A DNA stretch of 64,000 bases from Cellulomonas humilata (GTDB lineage Bacteria; Actinomycetota; Actinomycetes; Actinomycetales; Cellulomonadaceae), in assembly GCF_013359775.1 (NCBI RefSeq), contig NZ_JABMCI010000070.1:558001-622000 (forward strand), written 5' to 3'. The notes under the pieces are model-generated. The model ran no database searches, was not told the origin of the DNA, and was given only the letters and a program-made list of their open reading frames with translations. Shown one piece after another: positions 8,963 through 17,900 of this stretch (positions are counted from its first letter, which is position 1; each line of letters opens with the position of its first letter). The position numbers and the translations under genes are program-made.

Positions 8963-10495
8963 TCAGTTGTCGCTGGTGCGCGTGTGGCGTTGCTCGGCTC
9001 GCCACTTGGCATACTCCCGGGCGCGTGATGCGGCCGCGTCGGCGAGTGCCTGGTCTCCGGCCCGAGGCCAACCCGAGCCGTCGTAGGCCCACGAGCCGAC
9101 GACCAACGTGGTCTCCTCGTCGTCAGCCATGAGCTGCTGCTCGAGCTCGCGGGTGTCCAGTGGAGTCGCCCGGCGCCTGGATTCGACGGCCAGACTCTGA
9201 AAGCGCCGGCGGGCGCGGCGCAAGGCCCCGAGCGTGACTGAGTAGTGACGGGACTTCGTCGAGAAGTGACCTCGAAAGCCGAGCATCGATGCCCACCGGC
9301 CCAAGAGCGCGTACGGGTTTTGAGCACAGTCTCCGCACAGTCGCGGGTGTCGGTCGCCGGCCCGCTCCTCGCAGGCGAACGGGCACCCGGCGAGCGCACG
9401 AGAGGACAGTGTGCGGCAGAACCAGGTGAGCCATGCCAGGTGGGGGAGAGGGTGTCTCGGGTCGGCACCAGCCGCCTTGGTCGAGTACTTCGCCAGGTAG
9501 GCGGCCACCTGCTCTGTGGTGATCTCGTCGCCAGCGACGGAGCCCGAGCGGACGATCCTGACGTCGGTCTGCGCCCCGAAACGGAGCACCCGCTCGACAT
9601 CGGCGGCATCGACGGGCGGGGCGGTGCACCGCGCGGCAGCTGCGGCATAGCGCAGAGCGCCTTCCAGTCTGGCCGCGGGGATCGGTGCGGGAGATCCGGG
9701 TCCGTCGGGCCCGTCGATGCGCACGAGAGCGTGGAAGTGGACCAAGCCGCGCGCCTGAAACTCAGCGACCTTGGCGTACTCGAGCCGTGCGTGCTGCTTC
9801 AGGTCGCGATCCCTCACGCCGAGTTCGGCGGCCAGCTGGCGACGCAGCGCGATGGTGAAGCGGCGCCAAAGTTCAGGCGCGTGCCATTGCCAGACGGTCG
9901 CCGACTCGATGTCGTAGCACTCGCGGCACAGAGGCGCACCGACCCGGGGATCGTCAGCGTCGTGCCTAGCCCAACACGTCAGCCGGCGGCCGTGCGGGCA
10001 CGTCGCCAACCTGGTGCGGGGGTAGCAAGGGTGCTTCCCCTCACGCACACCGTGGACGGGACCGAACGACGGAGCAGTCAGGGTGACGAACAGCAGCGGG
10101 TTCGCGTTGACCGCCGCGGGGACACCCTTGCCACCGTGCAGGCCGGTGGAGATCAGCTCGAAGGTGTCACGTGCATAGAGGCGAGAGCACGATGGGCAGA
10201 CCGCGTCCCGGCGATTGCCACATGGCTTGTAGAGCAATCCCATCGGCTCGTCGGCGGAGCGGAACGTGCTCACGATCTCGCCCGTACGCAGATCGACGGT
10301 CTCCGATCGGCCGGCCAACCGGACCGGGTGGACGCAGTTGCTGGCCTTGGCGAGCGCATCGGCGAGGGCCGGCATGCTGCCGTCTGCAAGGCGCCCCACG
10401 ATGGACTCCACCTGGGCCGGGGCGAGCTTGCCCAGGTCGAGGGGAGCGTCCGGGCCATGCCCCCGGAAGCCACCGCTCGTCGCCGTCGTCATCAC
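8963..10495 (-). CDS. repSA: RepSA-type rolling-circle replication initiator
   Basis: 510 aa, GTG start overlapping the translocase stop by 4 bases. The N-terminal part has Cys pairs of a zinc-finger type (CGNRRDAVCPSCS; later CPHGRRLTC and CRECYD). The HUH motif appears as GLVHFHALVRIDG (about residue 255), and the candidate nicking tyrosine as AYLAKYSTKA (about residue 335). RepSA nicks the double-strand origin and starts rolling-circle replication of the excised element before transfer. No separate MOB relaxase is seen in the element, so this is its only recognisable ssDNA-nicking enzyme. Confidence 0.93.
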   Translation of the reverse strand: MMTTATSGGFRGHGPDAPLDLGKLAPAQVESIVGRLADGSMPALADALAKASNCVHPVRLAGRSETVDLRTGEIVSTFRSADEPMGLLYKPCGNRRDAVCPSCSRLYARDTFELISTGLHGGKGVPAAVNANPLLFVTLTAPSFGPVHGVREGKHPCYPRTRLATCPHGRRLTCWARHDADDPRVGAPLCRECYDIESATVWQWHAPELWRRFTIALRRQLAAELGVRDRDLKQHARLEYAKVAEFQARGLVHFHALVRIDGPDGPGSPAPIPAARLEGALRYAAAAARCTAPPVDAADVERVLRFGAQTDVRIVRSGSVAGDEITTEQVAAYLAKYSTKAAGADPRHPLPHLAWLTWFCRTLSSRALAGCPFACEERAGDRHPRLCGDCAQNPYALLGRWASMLGFRGHFSTKSRHYSVTLGALRRARRRFQSLAVESRRRATPLDTRELEQQLMADDEETTLVVGSWAYDGSGWPRAGDQALADAAASRAREYAKWRAEQRHTRTSDN

Positions 10496-11943
10496 TCCAC
10501 CTCGGAGTCCTCGGATCCGCTGGTGCTGCGCGGACTCCGTCGGCGTGGAAGTGGCGCCGTGTCCATGCCGGGTGTGACGACCGAGGCGAGGCCGACAGGA
10601 GCGCGGTTCTCGTACCAGTCGACAGGTGCGGCTGGTGCCGGGTACCGCTCGGAAACCGTCCGGATGACTTCGTCCGGCCAGAAGTCCGCGCGGACTCGTT
10701 CGACGACCCCGTCGTCCCGCACGACGTAGCCGGCCCCCGGCATGGTCCGGTCGATCCGATGTGCGGGAGCCATGTCGCCGTACCCGTCACCAAGGACCAT
10801 GCGTGTCTCGGACGACGAGGCGAGCCGCAGGGCGATCGTCTGGGTGAACAGCTCACGCATGCCGACGGTCTCTTTGCGCGGGTCCTGGACGAACGCCACG
10901 ACCATCACGCCCAGTGCGCGTCCTTGGGTCAAGATCCGCTTGAGGAGGGTGTTTCCTTCGTGGATGACGTCACGCGAGGCGTAGCCAGTCAGGACAGCGA
11001 GCTCATCGATCAGAAGCACATGTGCTGGATCCCCCGGGGACGGCTCGAACTGACGTGACTGGCCCCTCATGGCGCTCTGCCGCTCGACGATCACCTGCTG
11101 CAGCGACCTCAGCAGGGTCAGCGCGGACTGTTCATCCATCGCGATGGACGAGAACATGCCCGCGCCCACCGCGACCTCGACGCCGCCCTTGAGGTCGATG
11201 CCCCACAGCCGCACCAGACCAGCGTGGGCAGCCGGAGCCAAGTTGCCGGCGATGCCCCAGAAGATCGACCCCTTGCCAGCGCCCGACCGGCCAACGACGA
11301 GCGTGTGAAGACCATTCAGGTCGAGCCGCCACGCTGAACCATCCGAGCGACGCCCGAGCGTCACGGCGTCCATCTCGAGAACGTGCGGCACTTGTGGCGT
11401 CGTTGGCTCGTGCAGCAGCTCGCGCATCGTCAGGACCATCTCGACCACACCCGGGCCCACGCGACGCGACTCCGCGGACTCGGCTTCGAACGCCGTCGCG
11501 ATGGCCTCGACGGCCTGGTTCAAGTCATCGACGGTCTGGCCAACCGCGGCGCGAACGCGCAGCGAGAGCGTGTTGTCGCGAGCGTGCACCCTCAGTAGGC
11601 GGGGGATGGTCTTCCGCTTCCCCTTCTCCCAGGGCCACGCGAGCCCGCACCGCTCGGCGACCCGGACCCATTCCTTGCGCGCCTGACGTCGCCAGCCATG
11701 GCGACGAAGCGGACCACCGAGCGTGGCTTCGTAGGTCAGCGGACTGATGGCCTCCCAGGCGGCTCGAAAGACACACAAGGCCGGGACCAACCAGAAGACC
11801 GCGACCCCGGCCGCCTCGTGATCGGCGATCACCAATACGTTGCCGATCACGAGGCAGACGAGGATCGTGCGCCACGACTGGACCGTCCAGCACGCGAAGT
11901 GCCAGAACGCGCTGCCCAGCCGAAGCCAGGCGGCCCCATCCAC
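10492..11943 (-). CDS. traSA: FtsK/SpoIIIE-family DNA translocase (TraB/TraSA-like)
   Basis: 483 aa from GTG 11943, which overlaps the preceding gene's TAG stop (TAGTG) and indicates translational coupling; reading frame further upstream lies inside the neighbour and has no family similarity. Two membrane segments (about residues 12-60) precede a hexameric motor domain with Walker A VGRSGAGKGS and Walker B VLLIDELAVL. TraB proteins move double-stranded DNA between mycelial or cell compartments without a T4SS. Its presence next to a T4SS-like operon in the same element is unusual. Confidence 0.9.
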   Translation of the reverse strand: MDGAAWLRLGSAFWHFACWTVQSWRTILVCLVIGNVLVIADHEAAGVAVFWLVPALCVFRAAWEAISPLTYEATLGGPLRRHGWRRQARKEWVRVAERCGLAWPWEKGKRKTIPRLLRVHARDNTLSLRVRAAVGQTVDDLNQAVEAIATAFEAESAESRRVGPGVVEMVLTMRELLHEPTTPQVPHVLEMDAVTLGRRSDGSAWRLDLNGLHTLVVGRSGAGKGSIFWGIAGNLAPAAHAGLVRLWGIDLKGGVEVAVGAGMFSSIAMDEQSALTLLRSLQQVIVERQSAMRGQSRQFEPSPGDPAHVLLIDELAVLTGYASRDVIHEGNTLLKRILTQGRALGVMVVAFVQDPRKETVGMRELFTQTIALRLASSSETRMVLGDGYGDMAPAHRIDRTMPGAGYVVRDDGVVERVRADFWPDEVIRTVSERYPAPAAPVDWYENRAPVGLASVVTPGMDTAPLPRRRSPRSTSGSEDSEVE

Positions 11944-12329
11944 TACGCGGCCTTGGTGAGCGCGGTGGTGCGCGCGACGGCCTGGAGCTCGTGGCACGGG
12001 AACGTGCGCAGGGGCGGCACGAGGTCCCCTCTGCAGAACACCTTGAACTCCGCCGCGGGCCATGCGCCTCCGCTCCAGACCGCGAATCCGTGGCATGTCC
12101 TGGTGGGCTCGTAGACCGTGACCTGGTCCAGCGCGAGTCGCCACGCCAGGTACTCGGCGGCCGACTGGCAGGTGACGTGTACCGACACGATGCCGTGTCC
12201 GATGTCGGCCGACCGCACGTGACCGTCGACCATCGCCACGACGTCGGCTGCCATGGTGAGCAGCTCAGGAATCGTCGGCCCCGGCTCTGGCGATGCGTCG
12301 CAGGCCAGCGTGGCACTGAGCGCGGACAT
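11943..12329 (-). CDS. AICE core-operon protein of unknown function
   Basis: 128 aa starting MSALSATLACDASPEPG at 12329, where its ATG overlaps the pra stop (TGATG). A mixed alpha/beta protein with no signal peptide or membrane segment and three scattered Cys residues. Its constant place between pra and the translocase in the tightly packed operon suggests a role in replication or transfer control. I do not recognise its family. In-frame sequence up to 12404 lies inside pra and is not used. Confidence 0.7.
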   Translation of the reverse strand: MSALSATLACDASPEPGPTIPELLTMAADVVAMVDGHVRSADIGHGIVSVHVTCQSAAEYLAWRLALDQVTVYEPTRTCHGFAVWSGGAWPAAEFKVFCRGDLVPPLRTFPCHELQAVARTTALTKAA

Positions 12330-12754
12330 CACGCCGCCGCCTTTGGCTCCCCGACCCTGGCCGACTGGCCCGGTGTGGCGAAGCCCTGCGCGCGGAACGA
12401 CCACGCGATGCGGGGCCGCTTGCCGGAGTCGTCGACGTAGGGCAGTGCCGTCAGGCCGACGAACTCCACCGGCGTCCAGGGTAGCGACGAGGTGTTCTTC
12501 GGCGGCACCGGCTGGACCTCCCCGGCGAACTTGACCGTCACACCGATCTCGCGGCGGCCAGCCTCGTCGTCGCCGTCAATGACCGTGCACTGCCACAGCC
12601 TCAGACCCGTCTCTTTGTCGTGCTGCTGGGGTCGCGAACCGTCCGGACGCTGCTCGGCCTGGAAGTCGGTGACGGGCTCCACGAGCCCACGCAGGTAAGC
12701 CCCCTTGGGGAACACCGTCTCGTGGGCGATCTCGAAACGCTTGGCGATGGCCAT
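12329..12754 (-). CDS. pra: Pra-like activator of replication, integration and excision
   Basis: 141 aa, ATG 12754 with AAGGAG 8 bases upstream. The N-terminal MAIAKRFEIAHETVFPKGAY and the later VEFVGLTALPYVDDSGK...AWSFRA pattern match the Streptomyces family annotated as plasmid replication, integration and excision activator (Pra of pSAM2). It is the first gene of the core operon pra-(128 aa)-tra-repSA-xis-int, so it should be made first once the divergent operator is released. Confidence 0.82.
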   Translation of the reverse strand: MAIAKRFEIAHETVFPKGAYLRGLVEPVTDFQAEQRPDGSRPQQHDKETGLRLWQCTVIDGDDEAGRREIGVTVKFAGEVQPVPPKNTSSLPWTPVEFVGLTALPYVDDSGKRPRIAWSFRAQGFATPGQSARVGEPKAAA

Positions 12755-12818
12755 GATCTCGACTCCTTGCGCTCGTGTTCGGGCTACTTGCCCACGAACA
12801 ACCAGACCGCGATGGAGT

Positions 12819-12879
12819 GGGACGTCGTCACCCCGTTGTGGGACGTTTCGGGACGTCCTAAGATGGGTGTAAACGTCCC
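12819..12879. promoter_or_regulatory. Operator array in the divergent pra/XRE promoter region
   Basis: GGGACGT occurs in direct orientation at 12819, 12840 and 12850 and inverted (ACGTCCC) at 12873-12879. The direct copies start 21 and 10 bp apart, i.e. two and one helical turns. GGGACGTTT (12840-12848) and AAACGTCCC (12871-12879) form a perfect 9-bp inverted repeat, and GGACGTCC (12851-12858) is itself palindromic. The array lies between pra (minus) and the XRE gene (plus) and is the likely binding site of that regulator. Confidence 0.7.
12836..12864 (+). promoter_or_regulatory. Predicted promoter of the XRE-like regulator gene
   Basis: TTGTGG (12836-12841), 17 bp, then TAAGAT (12859-12864) fits a sigma-70 type promoter. 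Two GGGACGT boxes lie in the spacer and a third, inverted, lies at the expected transcription start, which fits autorepression. The leader would be about 30 bases. Confidence 0.5.
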
Positions 12880-12899
12880 AAGACGCCCCTGGAGGCGTG

Positions 12900-13640
12900 A
12901 TGACGAACGAACGACTTCGCGCGGCAATCACCGACGCGGGACTCTCGCTCCAGCAGTTCGGCGAGAAGGTCGGGGTCGATCCCAAGACGGTCGAGCGCTG
13001 GATCAGCACAGACCGGATCCCTCATCGGACGCACCGCATGAGCGCAGCGCACATCCTCGGCAGGTCCGACGTGTTCCTGTGGCCGGCCACCGACTCTGAC
13101 CCGCGCACCAGGTCCGCCACACGAGCCGAGTTCCTCGACCTCTACCCCAGCCGCGCGTCGCTACCCGTCTCGACCTGGGAACAACTCATCGACGACGCTC
13201 GAGAGGCGATCGACCTGCTTGCATTCGCCGGCAGTTTCCTGCACGACGGCATCCCCGAGTTCGCTGAGCGAATCGCAGCGCGAGCGAAGAGCGGCGTCCG
13301 TGTCCGCCTGCTGTTCGGGGATCCCGAGAGCCCCGCCGTCGTCCTCCGGGGCGAGGAGGAGGGTATTGGCGAGCTCATGGCCGCCAGGTGCAACCTGACC
13401 TGGAGGTACCTCGCGCCGCTACTCGGAGACGTCGCAGGTATCGAAGGACGAAAGCACGGCAGCACGCTCTACGCCTCACTCTTCCGCTTCGACGACCAGC
13501 TGCTCGTGAACCCGCACGCTCTTGGAGCGCCCGCCGGCCAATCGCCGATCATGCACGTCAACCGGATCCCGGGCGGCCGACTGTTCGCGCACTACATGGA
13601 GTCCTTCGAGCGCACCTGGCAGGCCGCCAAACCTGTCTGA
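12900..13640 (+). CDS. XRE-like HTH regulator with a phospholipase-D-like C-terminal domain
   Basis: 246 aa. ATG 12900 is preferred over the GTG three bases earlier because of GGAGG at 12891-12895. Residues 4-45 form an HTH (LRAAITDAGLSLQQFGEKVG...TVERWI). The C-terminal region (about 95-245) carries FLHDGIPEFAERIAARAKSG and VRVRLLFGDPES, a pattern seen in PLD-like sensor domains of AICE regulators; a full HKD motif is not apparent. It probably represses the core operon through the adjacent array and is followed by NUDIX, as in other AICEs. The signal sensed is unknown. Confidence 0.85.
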   Translation: MTNERLRAAITDAGLSLQQFGEKVGVDPKTVERWISTDRIPHRTHRMSAAHILGRSDVFLWPATDSDPRTRSATRAEFLDLYPSRASLPVSTWEQLIDDAREAIDLLAFAGSFLHDGIPEFAERIAARAKSGVRVRLLFGDPESPAVVLRGEEEGIGELMAARCNLTWRYLAPLLGDVAGIEGRKHGSTLYASLFRFDDQLLVNPHALGAPAGQSPIMHVNRIPGGRLFAHYMESFERTWQAAKPV

Positions 13641-13657
13641 GCCGTACGCTCGAAGAC

Positions 13658-14128
13658 ATGGCTCGCGTCGACTACATCGATGACCCCAACGCGCCGGAGA
13701 TCAACTCCGTCGTGCCCTCCGTCGTTGCGATCGTTCAGGACGACGAGGGGCGAGTGTTGATGATCCACAAGACCGACAACAACCGATGGGCACTTCCCGG
13801 TGGCGGTCACGAGCCCGGCGAGAGCATCGCCGACACGGTGATCCGCGAGGTCAAGGAAGAGACGGGCTACGACGTCGAGGTCGAGACCATCACCGGCACC
13901 TACACCAACCCCAACCACGTCATGCAGTACGACGACGGCGAGGTGCGCCAACAGTTTTCGATCGCGTTCCGGGCTCGGCTCATCGGAGGCGACAGGCGCA
14001 CGAGTGCCGAGAGCGACGAGGTCGAGTGGCTCACGCCAGAGCAGATCGACTCTCTAGACCTTCACGCATCGATGCGGCTACGACTCGAGCACGCTCTCAA
14101 GAGCTCCGGCGGGCCATTCATCGGATAG
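13658..14128 (+). CDS. NUDIX hydrolase
   Basis: 156 aa, 17 bp after the XRE gene. The Nudix box is complete: GGGHEPGESIADTVIREVKE followed by ETGYDV (pattern Gx5Ex7REUxEExGU). The family hydrolyses nucleoside diphosphates linked to another moiety. Many AICEs keep a NUDIX protein beside the regulator; in pSAM2 the Nudix-containing Pif takes part in redundant-transfer exclusion, so a similar role is possible but not shown. Its 3' end overlaps the convergent HD gene by 51 bp. Confidence 0.93.
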   Translation: MARVDYIDDPNAPEINSVVPSVVAIVQDDEGRVLMIHKTDNNRWALPGGGHEPGESIADTVIREVKEETGYDVEVETITGTYTNPNHVMQYDDGEVRQQFSIAFRARLIGGDRRTSAESDEVEWLTPEQIDSLDLHASMRLRLEHALKSSGGPFIG

Positions 14129-14656
14129 CCCAAGCCGCAGTCGCGCCCGCTCAGCGGATGCAAAGAGCTCAGTACGGGAACGACTGACCGCCCGATGGAC
14201 CGGACTTGACGCGGGGTACCTGCCCAAGATCTCGGCAATGCGGGTTTCCGGGTCTGTTAGCGCCCCGTCCGGCGCTGCAACTAGGTCGAGAAGGGTGAGG
14301 ACATCGAGCTCCGCCGGATCGGCGGTAGGCATAGCGGCAAGTCCAGCGGTCAGGCCCCGCTCTTCCGCCTCGAAGTCGGCTCCGGTGTGATGCGCCACCA
14401 GACTGACGACCTTCGCGGGGACATCCTGGTTGGCGAGGAACGCTGCCCCGTCGAGGGCGTGGAGACCCGTGACCGACAGTTCCTCGGCGTAGCCCAAGTC
14501 GTGCAGCCACGCCGCTGCCGCGACGTCAGGCGAGATGCTGCCAACCGCAGCGAGCGCGTCCGCAAGTTGTCCGACTGCTCGCACGTGGTTCCACCGGCGG
14601 CCCAGGCCCGAGAGGTACTCGGACGCGACCTTCGAAGCGTGCTCGGGAGCCCACAT
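14078..14656 (-). CDS. HD-domain phosphohydrolase
   Basis: 192 aa from ATG 14656 (AGGA 9 bases upstream; begins MWAPEHASKVASEYLSGLG). An ATG at 14746 would add 30 residues of no visible similarity. The HD motif is seen as RWNHVRAVG...AAAWLHDLGY with a later VSLVAHHTGADFEA. HD proteins hydrolyse nucleotides or cyclic nucleotides. It is commonly found with XRE and NUDIX genes in AICEs. Confidence 0.85.
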   Translation of the reverse strand: MWAPEHASKVASEYLSGLGRRWNHVRAVGQLADALAAVGSISPDVAAAAWLHDLGYAEELSVTGLHALDGAAFLANQDVPAKVVSLVAHHTGADFEAEERGLTAGLAAMPTADPAELDVLTLLDLVAAPDGALTDPETRIAEILGRYPASSPVHRAVSRSRTELFASAERARLRLGLSDEWPAGALESVLES

Positions 14657-14899
14657 GCCAACACATCCTGCCGCACTTGATGCGTCCGACCGACGTCCAA
14701 GTGCGGCCCTCTGTTCGAGGGAGCTGAGCAAGGGTTCACCGATCACGCGGTGACCGCGCCGCTGGCTGTGACGACGCCTTTCGCTGGGCTATACATCCTT
14801 TGGGACGCCACAACCTCGTCGCGTGGCCAGCCAGGTCAGGTCGGGCTAGTCCTAACGAGTGAAGAGTCATCAAGTTGCCGCGCGCGTGTCACGAGTCTG

Positions 14900-14912
14900 C
14901 TGCACTGTGCAG
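14900..14912. promoter_or_regulatory. Small palindrome upstream of the RHS gene
   Basis: CTGCAC-T-GTGCAG is a perfect inverted repeat 74 bp before the RHS start. A weak promoter-like pair (TGTGAC at 14767, 17 bp, TATACA at 14790) lies further upstream. It could be an operator or chance; there is no second copy nearby. Confidence 0.3.
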
Positions 14913-14985
14913 ACAACGGACGGCGACCCCTGGGTCGGAGTCACCCTCAGTTGGCAATTGGCCGCGACTCAGGGGGATTCTCCGC

Positions 14986-17900
14986 ATGGTTTCGCCGTTC
15001 CGCGCTGGTGCGCGTCTTCTTGTCGTCGTGGTTGCCAGCACCATGCTCTTTGCGGGCGCCGTGCCCGCTGAAGCCCTCTCTGCCACGCCGGACATTGGCG
15101 CTCCTGCCCATGCATTGAGTTCGCCAACGGGTCAGCGAGCGATCGCGGCGCAAGGCGATCTGAGGACGTTGACGTCCGCCGGCGCGTCCTCGGTCGGGAT
15201 GAGCGTCGGGACGGTCACCACGTTCGCCGGATCGGGTGGCGCTGCAACTGCCGCAGGAACAGGAACTGGCGCGGTGCTCGACGCGCCCAACCTGAGTGTC
15301 GTCGGTGGTGCTGCGCTGTACGCGGCTGGCCCGGACTACCTGTCGAAGACGACGTTGTCCGGTGCGGTTGTGACGCTCGCGGGGGTTCCCGGTTCACCAG
15401 GCTGCGTCGACGGCTCCGCGGGAGTCTCGCGCTTCAGCCCCGCGACTGCGATCGCAGCGGATGAACTGTTCGTCTACACCTCGAGCGCCTGCGGCCTTCG
15501 GAAGACGTCTATCGCTGACTTCTCGACGACCACCATCTCGTCGTCGACCAGTCAGTTGCGGTCGATGGCTGCAGCGGGTGGCCTCCTGTATGCAATCACC
15601 GACTATCAGACGATCTTCCGTGTCGACTTGACCACGGGTGTCCTAACACCGTGGGTGGCGGTTACCGGCGGCTGCATGGGCGGATCGCTGTACGGGATCG
15701 CCACCGACGGTGTCAATGTGTTCGTGACGGAGAACGAGTACAACTGCAGTGGCTATGAAAGTGGCCGGTCCTTGCGAAAGGTCGATATCGCGACCGGCAC
15801 GCAAGCCCTCGTCGTGTACAACGGCAATTTGGCCACCGCCCCCGGGCTCACCGTCCAGGCGGGCTCGGTGTATGCGCGGGCAGACATAGCCATCTGCACC
15901 GGAAGGGGCTGCGAGTACCCCACACGGTACGGACCACGACTCGCGCAGATCAACGTGAGCACGGGAGTGACGACCTACATCGCGGGCGCCTCGTCGGGCT
16001 ACGCGAATGGCACCGGCACGGATGCGTGGTTCAGCGGCCTCGACAGCATCACCGGCGATGGCACCAACCTCTACGTCGCAGACGCTGGCAACAACCGTAT
16101 ACGCAAGATCGCTCCCGGTGTTGCATGGGCCGCTGGGCAACTTCCCTGGGTCAACTCGGCCGCGCCGATCTACAGCGGCGAAGTCACGACGCTTGCTGGC
16201 AACGCAACACCGACCACCATCGCAGGGACCGGCACTGCCGCCGGGTTCAACGGCACGACCGGCATCACCTACGGCGTAATCAGCAATGTCCCCACGGCGT
16301 TCGTCGGCACGGCGGACACCATCATGAAGATCAATGTCTCAACGAAAGCATCGAGCATCGTGGCGGGCTCGATCGGGCATCCCGACCGAGTCGATGGCGT
16401 TTCGGGCTCAACCTCGCGGGTGGCAAGCCCGACCGACCTCGTCACCGACGGTCACGACGTGTTCTTCATCCAGGGTGGTGTCCTGCGCAGGATGGCGATC
16501 GCCACCGGAGCAGTCTCCACGTTCTCCGCGATGAACATGTCGTTCGCGTCGTACAGCCACCTCACGATCGGTCCCGATGGCTGGCTTTACGCACTCTCGG
16601 GTGCCGTCTATCGCATCAATCCGGTCACGGGGGAGTCGAGTCTGTTCGCCTCGCCCAATGGCCCGAGTTGCGGCGGCGCGGACACGTTGGGCCTGACGGC
16701 GGACTCGACCACGCTGTACCTGGCCACCGATGACCTGAACTGCGGTGGCTACCCAGGAAAGCCATACGTTCAAGCATTTGCCTTGAACACGGGCGCGTTC
16801 GTGCGCAACTACCTAATCGCAGCCGATACACGGCTCATCAACTGGGCGAGCGGAGGTGTGGCGATCACCTCGGTCGGTAGTCAGCTGATTCTCGCGTATG
16901 CCGGCTACAACGGACTGTCCTACGGTCCCAACTACTGCTGGCCGGTCCAGGTGTTCTCGGTAGAGAAGGCAACCGGCAACAGCTCCGTCATCGCGGGAGC
17001 CGACCCATTGCCGCACGGCATCAACACGACGTTGGGATGCGACTTCCCCGACCAGGACGGTGTCGGTGCGCAAGCACAGTTCGCCGCAGTGAGTCAGATC
17101 GCCTCTAACGGGATCAATCTGTACCTCGCCGGCTCCAATGCGACGAACAACCGGGTGCGTGTCATCTCCGCGGTCAAGCCCTTCGGGCCGCCTCGATCGC
17201 TCACCAAGGAGCAGACGTTCGGCTGCGACTGCGACGCCGGGTCCTCCACGCGGAACCAGCGTCTAGTGGCTGATCCGGTGAACACCGCGACGGGCGGTCT
17301 GGTCGAGCGGTTCACCGACCTGACGGTCAGCTCGGTCGGTGTCCCGATCGACTGGACGCGGACGTACAACTCGCTGGACACCTTGAGCGGGCCATTCGGC
17401 CCGGGTTGGGCGTTCGGGTACGGCGCCAACCTGACGTCGAACTCGGCCGGGGAGGTCGTGTTTCGCGACGGTTCTGGTACGCAGACCCGCTTCAGCTCGG
17501 CCGCCGGAGGCTATGCGCCAGTGGATCCGGCCGTCTCGGCGACCCTGGCTGACGTACCGGGGGGATCCCGGACCTTGCGGATGCTGTCCGGGCAGACGAT
17601 GACCTTCGACACCGCGGGGCGTCTGCTGGCGCGGGCTGATGAGCGTGGCCGTGGGCTGACGTTCGGGTATGTCGGTGATGTGCTGTCGACGATCACCGAC
17701 GGTCTCGGCCAGACGCTGACCGTCACCTGGGACACCGGCACCGGTGCGGAGGCTCGGATCGCTTCGGTCGCGAGCTCGGATGGCCGTTCGGTGTCCTATG
17801 CCTACACGGTGACCGGGGGTGCGAAGCGTCTGACCGGTGCCACCGCGGTTGATGGCAAGCTGACGAAGTTCGCGTACAACACGGCCGGTTACCTGTCCCA

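Noticed and set aside
8963..10495. RepSA as a conjugative relaxase
   Set aside because: It has an HUH-type motif, but size and cysteine-rich N-terminus fit a RepSA replication initiator; relaxase activity is kept only as a hypothesis in the hybrid-transfer finding.
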